Origin: Mesorhizobium erdmanii USDA 3471
Lineage (GTDB): Bacteria; Pseudomonadota; Alphaproteobacteria; Rhizobiales; Rhizobiaceae
Direction: 5' to 3'
Length of the DNA: 64,000 bases
Assembly: GCF_000472705.1 (NCBI RefSeq)
Contig: NZ_AXAE01000012.1
Location: 207,716-271,715, forward strand
Under the pieces are notes generated by a model that saw nothing but the letters and a program-made list of their open reading frames with translations, made no database searches and had not been told where the DNA came from. How positions within the stretch are numbered: position 1 is the first letter of the stretch; every line of letters begins with the position of its first letter. Below, piece after piece: positions 50,369-58,936 of the stretch. The position numbers were made by a program, and so were the translations under genes.

Positions 50369-52459
50369 ATGGCGCGTCAGGGCAAGAAAAGTCGCAATGG
50401 AGCGTTCTGGGCCAAGGCCCTGGAGCGAGCCCATCTTGGTGTCTGGGACTGGGATCTTCGCACAGGCGACTGCTTCTATTCGGCGACCTGGGCGCGAATG
50501 CTGGGCTACGAAGAAGATGAGCTCGCCAACACCAGCGATCTGTGGCTGCGACTCACCCATCCCGACGACCGAGAGCGGGCACTGGCCAGTGGCGACCGGC
50601 ACATTGCCGGGCTGACCGATACCATCGAGACAGAACTGCGGCTGAAGCACAAAGAGGGTCACTGGGTGTGGGTGCTCGACCGCGGCGGCATCGTCGAGCG
50701 CGGCGCTGACGGACAGCCGCTGCGGCTGATGGGCGTGCAGACCGACATCTCGAAGCAGAAGGCCGCCGAAGCCGCGCTCGAACAGGTCAATGTGCGCTTC
50801 CGCCTGGCGTTGGCGGCGAGCGGCACCGGCATCTGGCATTACGACATCGCCACCAACAAAAGCTATTGGGACGCCCGCACCAGGGACATGTTCGGCCTCG
50901 TCGCGGATACCGACGAGGTGCCGGGCGACCTCTGGCACAGCTTTCTGCATCCCGACGACAAGGAAGCCACCGAGCGCGCCCACCGGCCGTCACCCGGCTC
51001 GGATGCGGTTACCGCCTGGCAATACCGCATCATCAAGCGCGACGGCGAGATACGCCATGTCGAATCGCTGGTGCGCTTCGTCGCCGCCGCCGGCGCCGCC
51101 GGCCAGGTCCTTGGCACGGTGCGCGACATCACCGAGGACAAGCTGCGCGAACAGGAGCTTGCCTTCGCCGCCCGCCACGACGCGCTGACCGGCCTGTGGA
51201 ACCGCGCCGCCTTTGACAGGCTGCTGGCCGACCATATCGCCACCGGCGTGCCGCTGGCGGTGTTCTATGTCGATCTCGACTACTTCAAGGCGCTCAACGA
51301 CTTCGCCGGCCACGCCGCGGGCGATCTGGCGCTGAAGAGCGTGGCGGTGGGCATCGGCCGCTGTCTGCCGCCATCGGCGCATGCGGCGCGGCTCGGCGGC
51401 GACGAGTTTGCCTTGCTGGTGCCCCATTGCGACGAGGCGCAGGCCGAACGGCTGGCCGGCGTCATACTGGCGGCCGTGCGCGGCGCCGATCTCGGTGTTG
51501 CCGCGACCTCTCGGCGGCTCGCGGCGAGCATCGGCATCGCCATCGTCAGCGACCGGACAACCACGGTGGCCGACGCGCTGGCCTGTGCCGACGACGCCTG
51601 CTACGCGGCCAAGGCCGCCGGGCGCGACCGTTTCGCGGTGTTTTCGGCCGAGGCAAATTCCGGCGGCCTCAACGCGGCGCGGCTCGCCGCCGACACGGTC
51701 GACGCCATGGAGGACGGCCGGCTGAAGCTGTTCGGCCAGGAGATCCACAGGCTGGGCAAGCCCTGGCAGGAAAGCCGCCATGTCGAGGTGTTGGCGCGGC
51801 TTGCCGGACGCAGCGGCAAGCTCATCCCGCCCAGCGAATTCATCCCTGCGGCGGAACGCTTCGGCATTGCCGCCAGGCTCGACCGCTGGATCATCCGCAC
51901 GGCGCTCTCGCTGCATGGCGCGGCGATGAAGTCGGGCGCGATCACGCTCGGCTTCAACCTGTCGGCGCAGACGCTGAGCGATCCGGGGCTGTGGGATTTC
52001 GTCGACAGCATCATCGAGCAAACAGGGGTGCCGCATTCCGGCATCGGCTTCGAGATCACCGAAACCGCCGCCGTCACCAATTTCGACGCCGCCGAGACGT
52101 TCGTGCGCAAGGCGCGCGAGCGGCGCTGCAAAGTCAGCCTCGACGATTTCGGCGCCGGCATGAGCTCGTTCGAATATCTCAGGCGTTTTCCGGTCGATGC
52201 CATCAAGATCGACGGCTCCTTCATCGAGCACATCGCCGAGAGCCGCTTCGACCGGGAGATCGTGCTGGCCATCACCAGTATCGCCCGCAGTCTTGGCTGC
52301 GACGTGGTGGGCGAGAAGATCGAGCGGCAGGACATTTTGGCCATGCTCGACGATATGGGGGTCGCCTTCGGCCAGGGTTTTCTGCTGCACCGGCCCGAGC
52401 CGCTGGAGCGGATTGTCGCGCGTGCGGGCGAGGTGGCGACGGCCCGCAAGGCATCGTGA
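50369..52459 (+). CDS. PAS-PAS-GGDEF-EAL cyclic-di-GMP signalling protein
   Basis: 696 aa, no membrane segment. Two PAS/PAC repeats at about 10-135 (HLGVWDWDLRTGDCFYSATWARMLGY) and about 140-260, then GGDEF at about 270-425 with an intact GGDEF motif (RLGGDEFALL) and EAL at about 440-690. In the EAL domain the first motif reads EVL, which family members commonly have; NLSAQ, EITET, DDFGAG and KIDGSF are intact, so phosphodiesterase activity is plausible. The start could also be TTG 50336. A strong hairpin follows at 52464. Confidence 0.88.
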   Translation: MARQGKKSRNGAFWAKALERAHLGVWDWDLRTGDCFYSATWARMLGYEEDELANTSDLWLRLTHPDDRERALASGDRHIAGLTDTIETELRLKHKEGHWVWVLDRGGIVERGADGQPLRLMGVQTDISKQKAAEAALEQVNVRFRLALAASGTGIWHYDIATNKSYWDARTRDMFGLVADTDEVPGDLWHSFLHPDDKEATERAHRPSPGSDAVTAWQYRIIKRDGEIRHVESLVRFVAAAGAAGQVLGTVRDITEDKLREQELAFAARHDALTGLWNRAAFDRLLADHIATGVPLAVFYVDLDYFKALNDFAGHAAGDLALKSVAVGIGRCLPPSAHAARLGGDEFALLVPHCDEAQAERLAGVILAAVRGADLGVAATSRRLAASIGIAIVSDRTTTVADALACADDACYAAKAAGRDRFAVFSAEANSGGLNAARLAADTVDAMEDGRLKLFGQEIHRLGKPWQESRHVEVLARLAGRSGKLIPPSEFIPAAERFGIAARLDRWIIRTALSLHGAAMKSGAITLGFNLSAQTLSDPGLWDFVDSIIEQTGVPHSGIGFEITETAAVTNFDAAETFVRKARERRCKVSLDDFGAGMSSFEYLRRFPVDAIKIDGSFIEHIAESRFDREIVLAITSIARSLGCDVVGEKIERQDILAMLDDMGVAFGQGFLLHRPEPLERIVARAGEVATARKAS

Positions 52460-52463
52460 TCGA

Positions 52464-52501
52464 TAGAGTTTCGGGTGAGGCGGACCTCACCCGAAACTCT
52501 A
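52464..52501. terminator. 17-bp perfect hairpin between convergent genes
   Basis: TAGAGTTTCGGGTGAGG pairs exactly with its complement around a cgga loop, between the end of the GGDEF/EAL gene and the end of the small gene at 52508. It would act on both strands. No long T-run follows, so rho-independent activity is likely but not typical. Confidence 0.75.
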
Positions 52502-52507
52502 CAGATC

Positions 52508-52702
52508 TCAATAGACTTGCCGCATCGTCTGGTGCGGAAAATCCACGACGCCGGCCTCGGGCCGCCTGTGCTGTGCTTCCGCCACCATCTCGATCAAGAG
52601 GTCGAGGGCCTCGCATGTCGAGCGGCTCGTCTCGTCATTGCCGCGCAGATAGTCGTAGGCGCGTTCGAGATGGATGCGGGCTGCTGAAAAATCGCTGGTC
52701 AA
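52508..52702 (-). CDS. small hypothetical protein (64 aa)
   Basis: Starts at TTG 52702 with GGAGGG five bases upstream, the best start in the frame. The product is helical and acidic (MTSDFSAARIHLERAYDYL, then CEALDLLIEMVAEAQHRR). No domain is recognised, but the strong ribosome binding site and balanced composition support a real gene. Convergent with the GGDEF/EAL gene, separated by a hairpin. Confidence 0.65.
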   Translation of the reverse strand: MTSDFSAARIHLERAYDYLRGNDETSRSTCEALDLLIEMVAEAQHRRPEAGVVDFPHQTMRQVY

Positions 52703-52910
52703 TGGTACCCTCCATGATCCCGCCCTAATGTCTTTTGCCCCGCCGGGCGGAATGCCGGGTAAATATCCACAGGCGGTTTTTATTTAAATGCCGGGTACTG
52801 TGCAGGGAAGGGGTGCGCGACCGGGACGCTGTCAGGAGTGACGTCTCCAAGCCTTTGCCACGTATTGCGGCGCGGCTAGACTGCCACCTCCCTTGTCCGA
52901 GGTGACATCC

Positions 52911-53672
52911 ATGATTGTCCAGGCCTGCATCAACGGCGCGCGTCCACGTGATTTCCACCCGAAGCTGCCGCTGACGGCACAGGCCATGGCCGGCGACGCC
53001 GCGGCCTGCGTTGCCGCCGGTGCGGCCGAACTGCACATCCATCCGCGCGGCGCTGACGGGCGCGAAAGCCTGGCCGCCGTCGACGCGACGGTGCTTGCCG
53101 TGCGCCTGATCTGCCCGGGCAAATTGGTCGGCGTGTCGACGGGCGCCTGGATCGAGAACGATGTGACCCGAACCCGCGCGGCGATCACCGGCTGGCGCGA
53201 GCTGCCCGACTACGCATCGGTCAATCTGTCGGAGGCCGACGCGCCCGCCGTGATGGAGCTGTTGCGCCGGCGCGGCGTCGGCATCGAAGCCGGACTTGCG
53301 ACGACGCAAGATGCCGAGCGCTTCGTCGGCCTTGCCGATCATGGCCAGGTGCTGCGCATCCTGATCGAGATCGACATCCAGGATTTGTCAGCCGCGCTCG
53401 ACGAGGCACACGGCATCGCCGCCGTGCTCGAGCGAGCCGAAGCGCGGCGGCCGATCCTGCTGCACGGCGTCGACGCCACCGTCTGGCCATTCGTGGAACT
53501 TGCGCGCCAAAGACGCTGGTCGACGCGCGTCGGGCTGGAAGACGGCAAGACGCTGGCCGATGGAACCGTGGCCAAGGACAATGCGGAGATCGTCGCGGCG
53601 GCCGTGGCGATCTTTCGATCGCCGCCGGCTAAAGCGCGCCGCGTCGAAACGGATTCATTCGACGCGCTTTAG
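52911..53672 (+). CDS. BKACE family (3-keto-5-aminohexanoate cleavage) protein
   Basis: 253 aa TIM barrel of the beta-keto acid cleavage family, which condenses a beta-keto acid with acetyl-CoA. The metal ligands appear in LHIHPRGADGR (about 40-50) and RVGLEDGKTLADG (about 203-215). GAGG lies eight bases before ATG 52911; the frame extends to 52893. Notable: the last eleven codons and the TAG stop (about 53637-53672) lie inside a family A repeat, giving the tail RRVETDSFDAL. The natural C-terminus probably ended before the repeat. Confidence 0.85.
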   Translation: MIVQACINGARPRDFHPKLPLTAQAMAGDAAACVAAGAAELHIHPRGADGRESLAAVDATVLAVRLICPGKLVGVSTGAWIENDVTRTRAAITGWRELPDYASVNLSEADAPAVMELLRRRGVGIEAGLATTQDAERFVGLADHGQVLRILIEIDIQDLSAALDEAHGIAAVLERAEARRPILLHGVDATVWPFVELARQRRWSTRVGLEDGKTLADGTVAKDNAEIVAAAVAIFRSPPAKARRVETDSFDAL

Positions 53673-53732
53673 GCCTTTGTTTTTATGCATGTCGTTCTCC
53701 CAGAACAGAGGTCACGTCTGGGCGACATGCAT
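53631..53732. repeat. family A hairpin-linker-hairpin repeat, copy 2
   Basis: Stem 1: GCGTCGAA / TTCGACGC (8 bp, with outer AAAGCG / CGCTTT arms). Linker aggcctttgttttt. Stem 2: ATGCATGTCG / CGACATGCAT (10 bp) with inner CCCAGA / TCTGGG. It overlaps the end of the BKACE gene and supplies its stop codon, then ends 12 bases before the end of the CoA-ligase gene. Confidence 0.85.
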
Positions 53733-53744
53733 TAGCTGGATGGT

Positions 53745-55253
53745 TCAGTCCCGACCGCCGCCTGTCCAGCCGCGAAGGATGTGTTTCTGGATCTTGCCGG
53801 AGCCGGTGCGCGGCAGCGCATCGGCGGACACGAACTCCTTCGGCACCTTGTAGCGGGCGATACGGGCACCGCAGTGGCTTGCCAGACCGGCCTGATCGAG
53901 AATGCGGCCAGTCTTCATCACGACAAAAGCGCGCCCAACTTCGCCCCAGCGCGCGTCGGCGACGCCGATCACGGCTGCTTCGGCGATGTCGGGATGATCG
54001 AGCAGCACCATTTCGATCTCGACCGGAAAAACATTCTCTCCGCCGGAGATGAACATGTCCTTGCGGCGATCGACGAGGGTGACGAAGCCGTCTTCGTCCT
54101 GCCGCGCGATGTCGCCGGTGCGGAACCAGCCATCGGTAGTGAAGGCATGCTCGGTTTCTTCCGGCCGGTTCCAGTAGCCTGAGGTGATCGAGGGGCCGGA
54201 CAGCCATATTTCCCCCGGCTCGCCGGCGGCGACGTCGCCGCCATCGTCGTCGACGATGCGCAGGCCGATCGTCGGCGCGGCAAGGCCGGCGGAACCCGCC
54301 TTGCCGGCGATCCGGTCGGCCTCGACCGGCATGCCGAGCACCGTGCCTGCCTCCGTCATGCCGAAACCGTCGACCATGCGGATGCCTTGCGCCAGCCACC
54401 ATTTGACATCGGCGGCCGGGTTGGGCGCGCCGCCAGTGAAGATGGCGGTGAGCGAGGCCCAGCGCGCCGGCGCGAAATCCGGGTGGTCGCGAAGCATCCT
54501 GGCCATTTGCGGCACGCAGAAATAGTGGGTGACGCCAAGTGCCGGATCGGCGAGGCGACGATTGGTGGCGCCGGCATCGAAGCCGGGCGAGATCAGCACC
54601 GTACCGCCCTGGAGCAGCGGCGGACGCAGATTGGTGATGAGGCCGATGACATGGAACATCGGCGCGTCGCAGAGGAAGACGCTGGCATTGCCGACCCGTC
54701 CGAGCACGCCGAAATTGACCGCCGTGGCCAATGCATTGCGTTCAGTGACGATGACGCCTTTTGGCCGGCCCGATGTGCCGGACGTATAGAGGATGATCGA
54801 CGGCGCATCGCTGGCCGGCAAGGGACGGCGCGGCGCCGGCGCCCGCGCCGCGACCGCTTTAGCGAAGGAGGGGACTTCGATTGCTTTGCAGTCCTTGGGC
54901 AGCACCGTCTCAAGGGCGGTGTCGTGCACCAGCAGCGCAGGATCGCAATCGGCAAGGATCACCTGCTGCTCCGCGCTTGCGAGCCGCCAGTTGACTGGCA
55001 CGAAAATGGCGCCGAGCCGCATTGCGGCCTGCTGCAGGATCAGGAGATCGGCGCTGTTGCGGGCAAGCGTGGCGATCCGCTGCCCCGGTTCGATGCCGTA
55101 GCCGGTTTCAAGCACCCCGACGGCGCGCTGGATGGCCTCGTCGAATGCGGCGTAGCTCCAGCGCCTGCCGGATGCCAGGTCGACGCAGGCAAAGCGATCC
55201 GGCTGCAGGCCTGCATGAAGGGCCACCGGATCCGATGTCGTGAAGGCCGGCAT
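53745..55253 (-). CDS. p-hydroxycinnamate/feruloyl-CoA ligase-like acyl-CoA synthetase
   Basis: 502 aa ANL-superfamily ligase. P-loop YTSGTSGRPKG (about 156-166), FGMTEAG core (about 292-298), the GWFRTGDIA hinge (about 376-384) and the catalytic C-terminal Lys in GSGKIQK (about 485-491). Start: GGAGG is eight bases before ATG 55253; an ATG at 55259 touches it. The gene is next to a hydratase-lyase of the coumarate/ferulate pathway, so the substrate is probably a p-hydroxycinnamate, giving its CoA thioester. Symbol withheld because the substrate is inferred from context only. Confidence 0.82.
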   Translation of the reverse strand: MPAFTTSDPVALHAGLQPDRFACVDLASGRRWSYAAFDEAIQRAVGVLETGYGIEPGQRIATLARNSADLLILQQAAMRLGAIFVPVNWRLASAEQQVILADCDPALLVHDTALETVLPKDCKAIEVPSFAKAVAARAPAPRRPLPASDAPSIILYTSGTSGRPKGVIVTERNALATAVNFGVLGRVGNASVFLCDAPMFHVIGLITNLRPPLLQGGTVLISPGFDAGATNRRLADPALGVTHYFCVPQMARMLRDHPDFAPARWASLTAIFTGGAPNPAADVKWWLAQGIRMVDGFGMTEAGTVLGMPVEADRIAGKAGSAGLAAPTIGLRIVDDDGGDVAAGEPGEIWLSGPSITSGYWNRPEETEHAFTTDGWFRTGDIARQDEDGFVTLVDRRKDMFISGGENVFPVEIEMVLLDHPDIAEAAVIGVADARWGEVGRAFVVMKTGRILDQAGLASHCGARIARYKVPKEFVSADALPRTGSGKIQKHILRGWTGGGRD

Positions 55254-55306
55254 TCGCATCTCCTCCCAGATTGCGTCGGTGGTGGTCTATGGCGTCTTCC
55301 GGGGCG

Positions 55307-56122
55307 TCATCTGGCCTTGTCGTAGGCGCCGAGGCCGGGCTTGTAGCTCTTTTCGTCGATGAACTGGCGGATGCCTTCCTTGCGGCCCTGATTGTCGAAT
55401 GAGTTTGCCGCCTCCTGTGCCCGCACCAGATAGTCCTCGGCATTGTCGTAGGTCATTTCGGCAACGCGGCGGATGGCGTCCTTGGTTGCCTTGAGCGCAA
55501 TCGGGTTCTTCTTCAGCAAAATGTTCGCGACCTCGGTGACGCGCGCCTTGAGGTCGGCCAGCGGCAGGCTTTCATTGACCAGCCTCCAGGCGGCGGCCTT
55601 CCTGCCGTCGATGAGCTCGCCGGTCAGTGCGTGGTACATGGCGTCACGCATCGACAGGAGGTCTACCACCACCTTGGTAGCGCCGCCGCCGGGCAGGATG
55701 CCCCAGTTGATCTCGGACAGAGCGAATTGCGCCTCGTCGGCGGCAAAGGCGAGGTCGCAGGCGAAGAGCGGGCCATAGCCGCCGCCAAAGCACCATCCAT
55801 TGACCATGGCGATGGTCGGCTTGCCGTACCAGCGCAGGCGTCGCCACCAGCCATAGGCTTCCGCTTGCGCCTTGCGGATGGCGCCAAGACCCTTGGCCTC
55901 GGTCTCGCGAAAATACTCCTTGAGGTCCATGCCCGCCGACCAGGCGCTGCCTTCGCCAGACAGCACCAGCACGCCGACATCGTCGCGGAACTCGAGCGCG
56001 TCGAGAACCTCCATCATGCGCCGGTTGAGTGCCGGGTTCATGCAGTTGCGCTTGTCCGGCCGGTTGAAGCGCACCCAGGCGATGCCGTTCTCGACGTCGA
56101 AGGCAACGGTCTCTTCGGTCAT
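55307..56122 (-). CDS. ech: p-hydroxycinnamoyl-CoA hydratase/lyase (feruloyl-CoA hydratase-lyase)
   Basis: 271 aa crotonase-fold enzyme. The family-specific AWSAGMDLKEYFRE (about 61-74), KPTIAMVNGWCFGGGYGPL (about 101-119), LSEINWGI with catalytic Glu (about 136-143) and EDYL (Tyr near 240) match characterised HCHL closely. It hydrates and cleaves p-coumaroyl- or feruloyl-CoA to a hydroxybenzaldehyde and acetyl-CoA. GGAGG precedes the ATG. First gene of the unit, divergent from the MarR gene; the vanillin-type aldehyde dehydrogenase is not in the window. Confidence 0.88.
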   Translation of the reverse strand: MTEETVAFDVENGIAWVRFNRPDKRNCMNPALNRRMMEVLDALEFRDDVGVLVLSGEGSAWSAGMDLKEYFRETEAKGLGAIRKAQAEAYGWWRRLRWYGKPTIAMVNGWCFGGGYGPLFACDLAFAADEAQFALSEINWGILPGGGATKVVVDLLSMRDAMYHALTGELIDGRKAAAWRLVNESLPLADLKARVTEVANILLKKNPIALKATKDAIRRVAEMTYDNAEDYLVRAQEAANSFDNQGRKEGIRQFIDEKSYKPGLGAYDKAR

Positions 56123-56164
56123 GGTCGGTATCCTCCCGCTCCTTATTGGCGTTGGTGAAATTTG

Positions 56165-56204
56165 CTATGGAGCATAGCTATAATGGTTGCTATGTTGCAT
56201 AGTG
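56165..56204. promoter_or_regulatory. two MarR operators in the ech/MarR divergent promoter
   Basis: GCTATG-gag-CATAGC (56165-56179) and GCTATG-ttg-CATAGT (56190-56204), 25 bp centre to centre. A perfect TATAAT (56180-56185) lies between them on the plus strand, so RNA polymerase for the regulator gene would be blocked. On the minus strand they precede the ech start by about 45-80 bases. Consistent with CouR-like control relieved by the CoA thioester. Confidence 0.75.
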
Positions 56205-56248
56205 TTTTTCGCTTGACAAGAGGGGGCATCGCGGCGATCGGTTGCAGC

Positions 56249-56722
56249 ATGGATGATGCAAAGGTTCACGCCGGTACCGCCGCGCGAGGTGCGATGGCCG
56301 AGGACGCGCTCGACGCACAGATCGGCTACAATCTGAGGCGCGCCTCGACCTTCGCGCTCAACGATTTCGCGGTCGAGCTGGCCGATGCGGCGCTGCGCCC
56401 GGTCACCTACGGCATGCTGGCGCTGATCGACGAGCGGCCCGGCATCAGCGCGGCCGAGCTCGGCCGTCTGCTCGGCATGAAGAGCGCCAACATGGCGCCG
56501 CTGCTGGCCGAGCTTGAAGAGCGCGGGCTGGTCGAACGCGACGACCATGCGCAGGACAAGCGAGTGCGGGTGCTGACGCTGACGCGGGCCGCAAGCGAGG
56601 CCATGCCCGGGTGGCGGCGACAGGTGCGCCGGCACGAGGACCGGTTCCTGAATCGACTGACGGAAAAGGAGCGGGCGACGCTGCTGCGCCTGCTGCGCCT
56701 GATCTGGACGGAGGAAGGGTAG
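56249..56722 (+). CDS. MarR family regulator (CouR-like)
   Basis: 157 aa from ATG 56249. The winged HTH is at about 50-110 (PVTYGMLALIDERPGISAAELGRLLGMKSANMAPLLAELEERGLV, then the wing RDDHAQDKRVRVLTLT). Earlier in-frame codons lie inside the operators and are unlikely starts. Divergent position next to ech and the CoA ligase, with twin palindromes between, matches CouR of phenylpropanoid-degrading alphaproteobacteria, which senses p-coumaroyl-CoA (family knowledge). No clear Shine-Dalgarno was seen. Confidence 0.85.
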   Translation: MDDAKVHAGTAARGAMAEDALDAQIGYNLRRASTFALNDFAVELADAALRPVTYGMLALIDERPGISAAELGRLLGMKSANMAPLLAELEERGLVERDDHAQDKRVRVLTLTRAASEAMPGWRRQVRRHEDRFLNRLTEKERATLLRLLRLIWTEEG

Positions 56723-56857
56723 GGGTTCGTGCCGCAGGAAGCGCCGCCAGCGAACCCAACCGATATGCGCCGTAAAACTCATGTTACTTGAGGAACCAGG
56801 AAAATAGCCGCACGTTCACCCTCGCCAGGGTTTTCTCACCTCGACAGGAGTCTTCGC

Positions 56858-57421
56858 ATGTCGCTTTCCGGCTCGACAACCCGTTTTGGGCGCCTTGCCC
56901 AGGCTCTCCATTGGCTGACTGCTCTGCTGGTGCTCGCCGCATTCCTGGTGTCCGCTGGCGGGCCGCCCGAACGCGTCTATTCCACGGCGAGGGCATCGAC
57001 ATTGCTGCTGCACGAGTCGCTTGGCTTCTCGGTTCTCTGTTTGTTGGTCATTCGCTTGGTCTGGCGCCTTTTCGACCGCATTCCCGACGCTCCAGCGATG
57101 CCTGGCTGGATGGAGCTTGCTTCGAAAGCAACGCATTGGGCGCTTTACGCTCTGCTGTTCGCGGTCCCTGCGACGGCCATGATCGGCGCCTTGTTCGGCG
57201 GGCACCCGGTGACGATCTACGGCCTTGGAGCGATCGGTCCGTTTTCAGGCGCCTGGGGTGCGCCGCTGGCGGAAATCCATGGCACGCTCGGCGATATCAT
57301 CATGTGGCTCGCCGGCCTGCATGCGGCCGCGGCCATCTTCCATCATGTCTTCTTACGTGATCGCGTGCTGAGCCAGATGGTACCGGGCCTGCCCGACCCA
57401 TCGTCCGGGCAGGGCGGCTGA
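56858..57421 (+). CDS. cytochrome b561 family protein
   Basis: 187 aa, four membrane helices (about 14-34, 48-68, 88-108, 146-168). Candidate heme ligands are His18 (ALHWLTALL), His52 (LLHESLG), His92 (ATHWALY) and the His in ALAEIHGTLGD or FHHVF near 141-165. It transfers electrons between the quinone pool and periplasmic acceptors, for example in superoxide oxidation by the CybB type. AGGAG is seven bases before the ATG. Confidence 0.87.
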   Translation: MSLSGSTTRFGRLAQALHWLTALLVLAAFLVSAGGPPERVYSTARASTLLLHESLGFSVLCLLVIRLVWRLFDRIPDAPAMPGWMELASKATHWALYALLFAVPATAMIGALFGGHPVTIYGLGAIGPFSGAWGAPLAEIHGTLGDIIMWLAGLHAAAAIFHHVFLRDRVLSQMVPGLPDPSSGQGG

Positions 57422-57505
57422 GCGTGGTCAATCGAGAACGATGCGGATCGCCTGATCGACGACCGGGTTCAGGCTGCTTGCCAGGCGAAAATCGCAATGC
57501 CGAAA

Positions 57506-57626
57506 GTTTCTGAAACAGTCAGGCTCTTATTTCAGAAACCTCATCGGAAAATGAAATAGCTATTGGAAGCTGGCGGAATCTGACATAAGGATTATCTTAT
57601 TGCAGAAATCACGGCTTTTTCTGAAA
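57506..57626. promoter_or_regulatory. three TTTC-N-GAAA palindromes upstream of fic
   Basis: GTTTC-T-GAAAC (57506-57516), ATTTC-A-GAAAC (57529-57539) and TTTC-T-GAAA (57618-57626). The first two are 23 bp apart; the third ends one base before the fic start codon. They are the only clear repeats in the 206-bp gap, which is AT-rich compared with its surroundings. Probably operators, possibly bound by the HTH at the Fic C-terminus. Confidence 0.6.
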
Positions 57627-57627
57627 T

Positions 57628-58776
57628 ATGGATCTATCGGCTTACAAGGCGGGAAAGTACGAAAAGCGATTGGAATATCGCAGTTTCGCGCCAGCCTCGA
57701 TCAATCATCCCTGGATAGTCTCCGACCCGTACGTCATAGACGTGCTTAGCCGCGCCGATCGCGCACTGGGTGAATTGAACGCATTCGCGCAACTCGTTCC
57801 CGACATCGATTTTTTCATTAGCATGTACGTCGCGAAGGAAGCCACCCAGTCCAGCCGGATCGAAGGCACCCAGACCAATATCGAGGACGCCTTCAAGCAG
57901 ATCGAGGACTTGTCTCCCGACGCTCGTGACGATTGGGGGGAGGTGCAGAACTACATCCAGGCGATCAACAGCGCCATTGACAGCCTGCAGCGCCTGCCTT
58001 TCTCAAACAGGCTGCTGAAGGAAACGCATGCCATCCTCATGCAGGGCGTGCGCGGCGAAACCAAGCAGCCTGGGGAATTTCGAACCAGCCAGAACTGGAT
58101 CGGCGTGAGCCTGAGAAACGCGGTGTTCGTACCGCCGCATCACGAGCATGTGCCCGAGCTCATGAGTGACATGGAGAAATTCATCCATGACGACAGCCTG
58201 CGCTTGCCGCCGCTTATCCGCATCGCGATCGCTCACTATCAATTTGAAACCATCCACCCATTCCTGGATGGCAACGGACGGCTGGGCCGCCTCATGATCT
58301 CGCTCTACCTGGCTTCGCAGGGGCTCCTCGTCAAACCGGCGCTTTACCTGTCCGATTATTTCGAACGCAACAAAACCGCCTATATCGATCACCTGATGGC
58401 CGTTCGTGAAGGCAACCATATGCGTGAGTGGCTGATCTTCTTCCTCCACGGAGTAGAGGAGACCGCGCGCGCTTCTGCCGACGTGTTCCGGAAGATTCTG
58501 GTGCTGAAGGAACATATAGAACGTGAAACGCTGCCGCGTTTCAGCTATCGTCGTCAAGGCAACGCGCAGCAGCTTGTAAGGCATCTCTACAGGAAACCGC
58601 TTGTCGACGTGAAGGGCGTCACCACTTTGCTGGACACGACGACCAATACGGCCACCTCGCTGATTGCCGACTTAATCAATCATGGCGTTCTGGTCGAAGT
58701 AACAGGCCAAAGGCGCAACAGGCTTTTCGTGTTCGAACAGTATCTCCATCTCTTCGAACGACGTGGACGCGACTGA
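57628..58776 (+). CDS. Fic family protein (AMP transferase type) with C-terminal winged helix
   Basis: 382 aa. The catalytic Fic motif HPFLDGNGRLGR is complete at residues 210-221. An inhibitory-helix motif S-x3-E-G occurs before the core at Ser75-Glu79-Gly80, as in class II Fic proteins. The C-terminus (about 300-370, VTTLLDTTTNTATSLIADLINHGVLVEV) is a winged-helix-like DNA-binding domain. It likely AMPylates a target protein and may control its own gene. No Shine-Dalgarno before the ATG, whose region is occupied by a palindrome. No Fic-type antitoxin (FicA/Phd) gene adjoins it. Confidence 0.88.
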   Translation: MDLSAYKAGKYEKRLEYRSFAPASINHPWIVSDPYVIDVLSRADRALGELNAFAQLVPDIDFFISMYVAKEATQSSRIEGTQTNIEDAFKQIEDLSPDARDDWGEVQNYIQAINSAIDSLQRLPFSNRLLKETHAILMQGVRGETKQPGEFRTSQNWIGVSLRNAVFVPPHHEHVPELMSDMEKFIHDDSLRLPPLIRIAIAHYQFETIHPFLDGNGRLGRLMISLYLASQGLLVKPALYLSDYFERNKTAYIDHLMAVREGNHMREWLIFFLHGVEETARASADVFRKILVLKEHIERETLPRFSYRRQGNAQQLVRHLYRKPLVDVKGVTTLLDTTTNTATSLIADLINHGVLVEVTGQRRNRLFVFEQYLHLFERRGRD

Positions 58777-58936
58777 TGCCGTCGGTCGCGTCGCTCCTTG
58801 TTTGCCATGCTGTCTCGTGGGTCACCATCCCGGTAGAAACGGGATCGCCTGATCACCACCGGGTGCAGGCCGCTGGCCTGGAAGCACAGGCGGTTGCCGG
58901 AGCCGACTGCTGCTCATTGCGAGGTCCGACGCGGGA

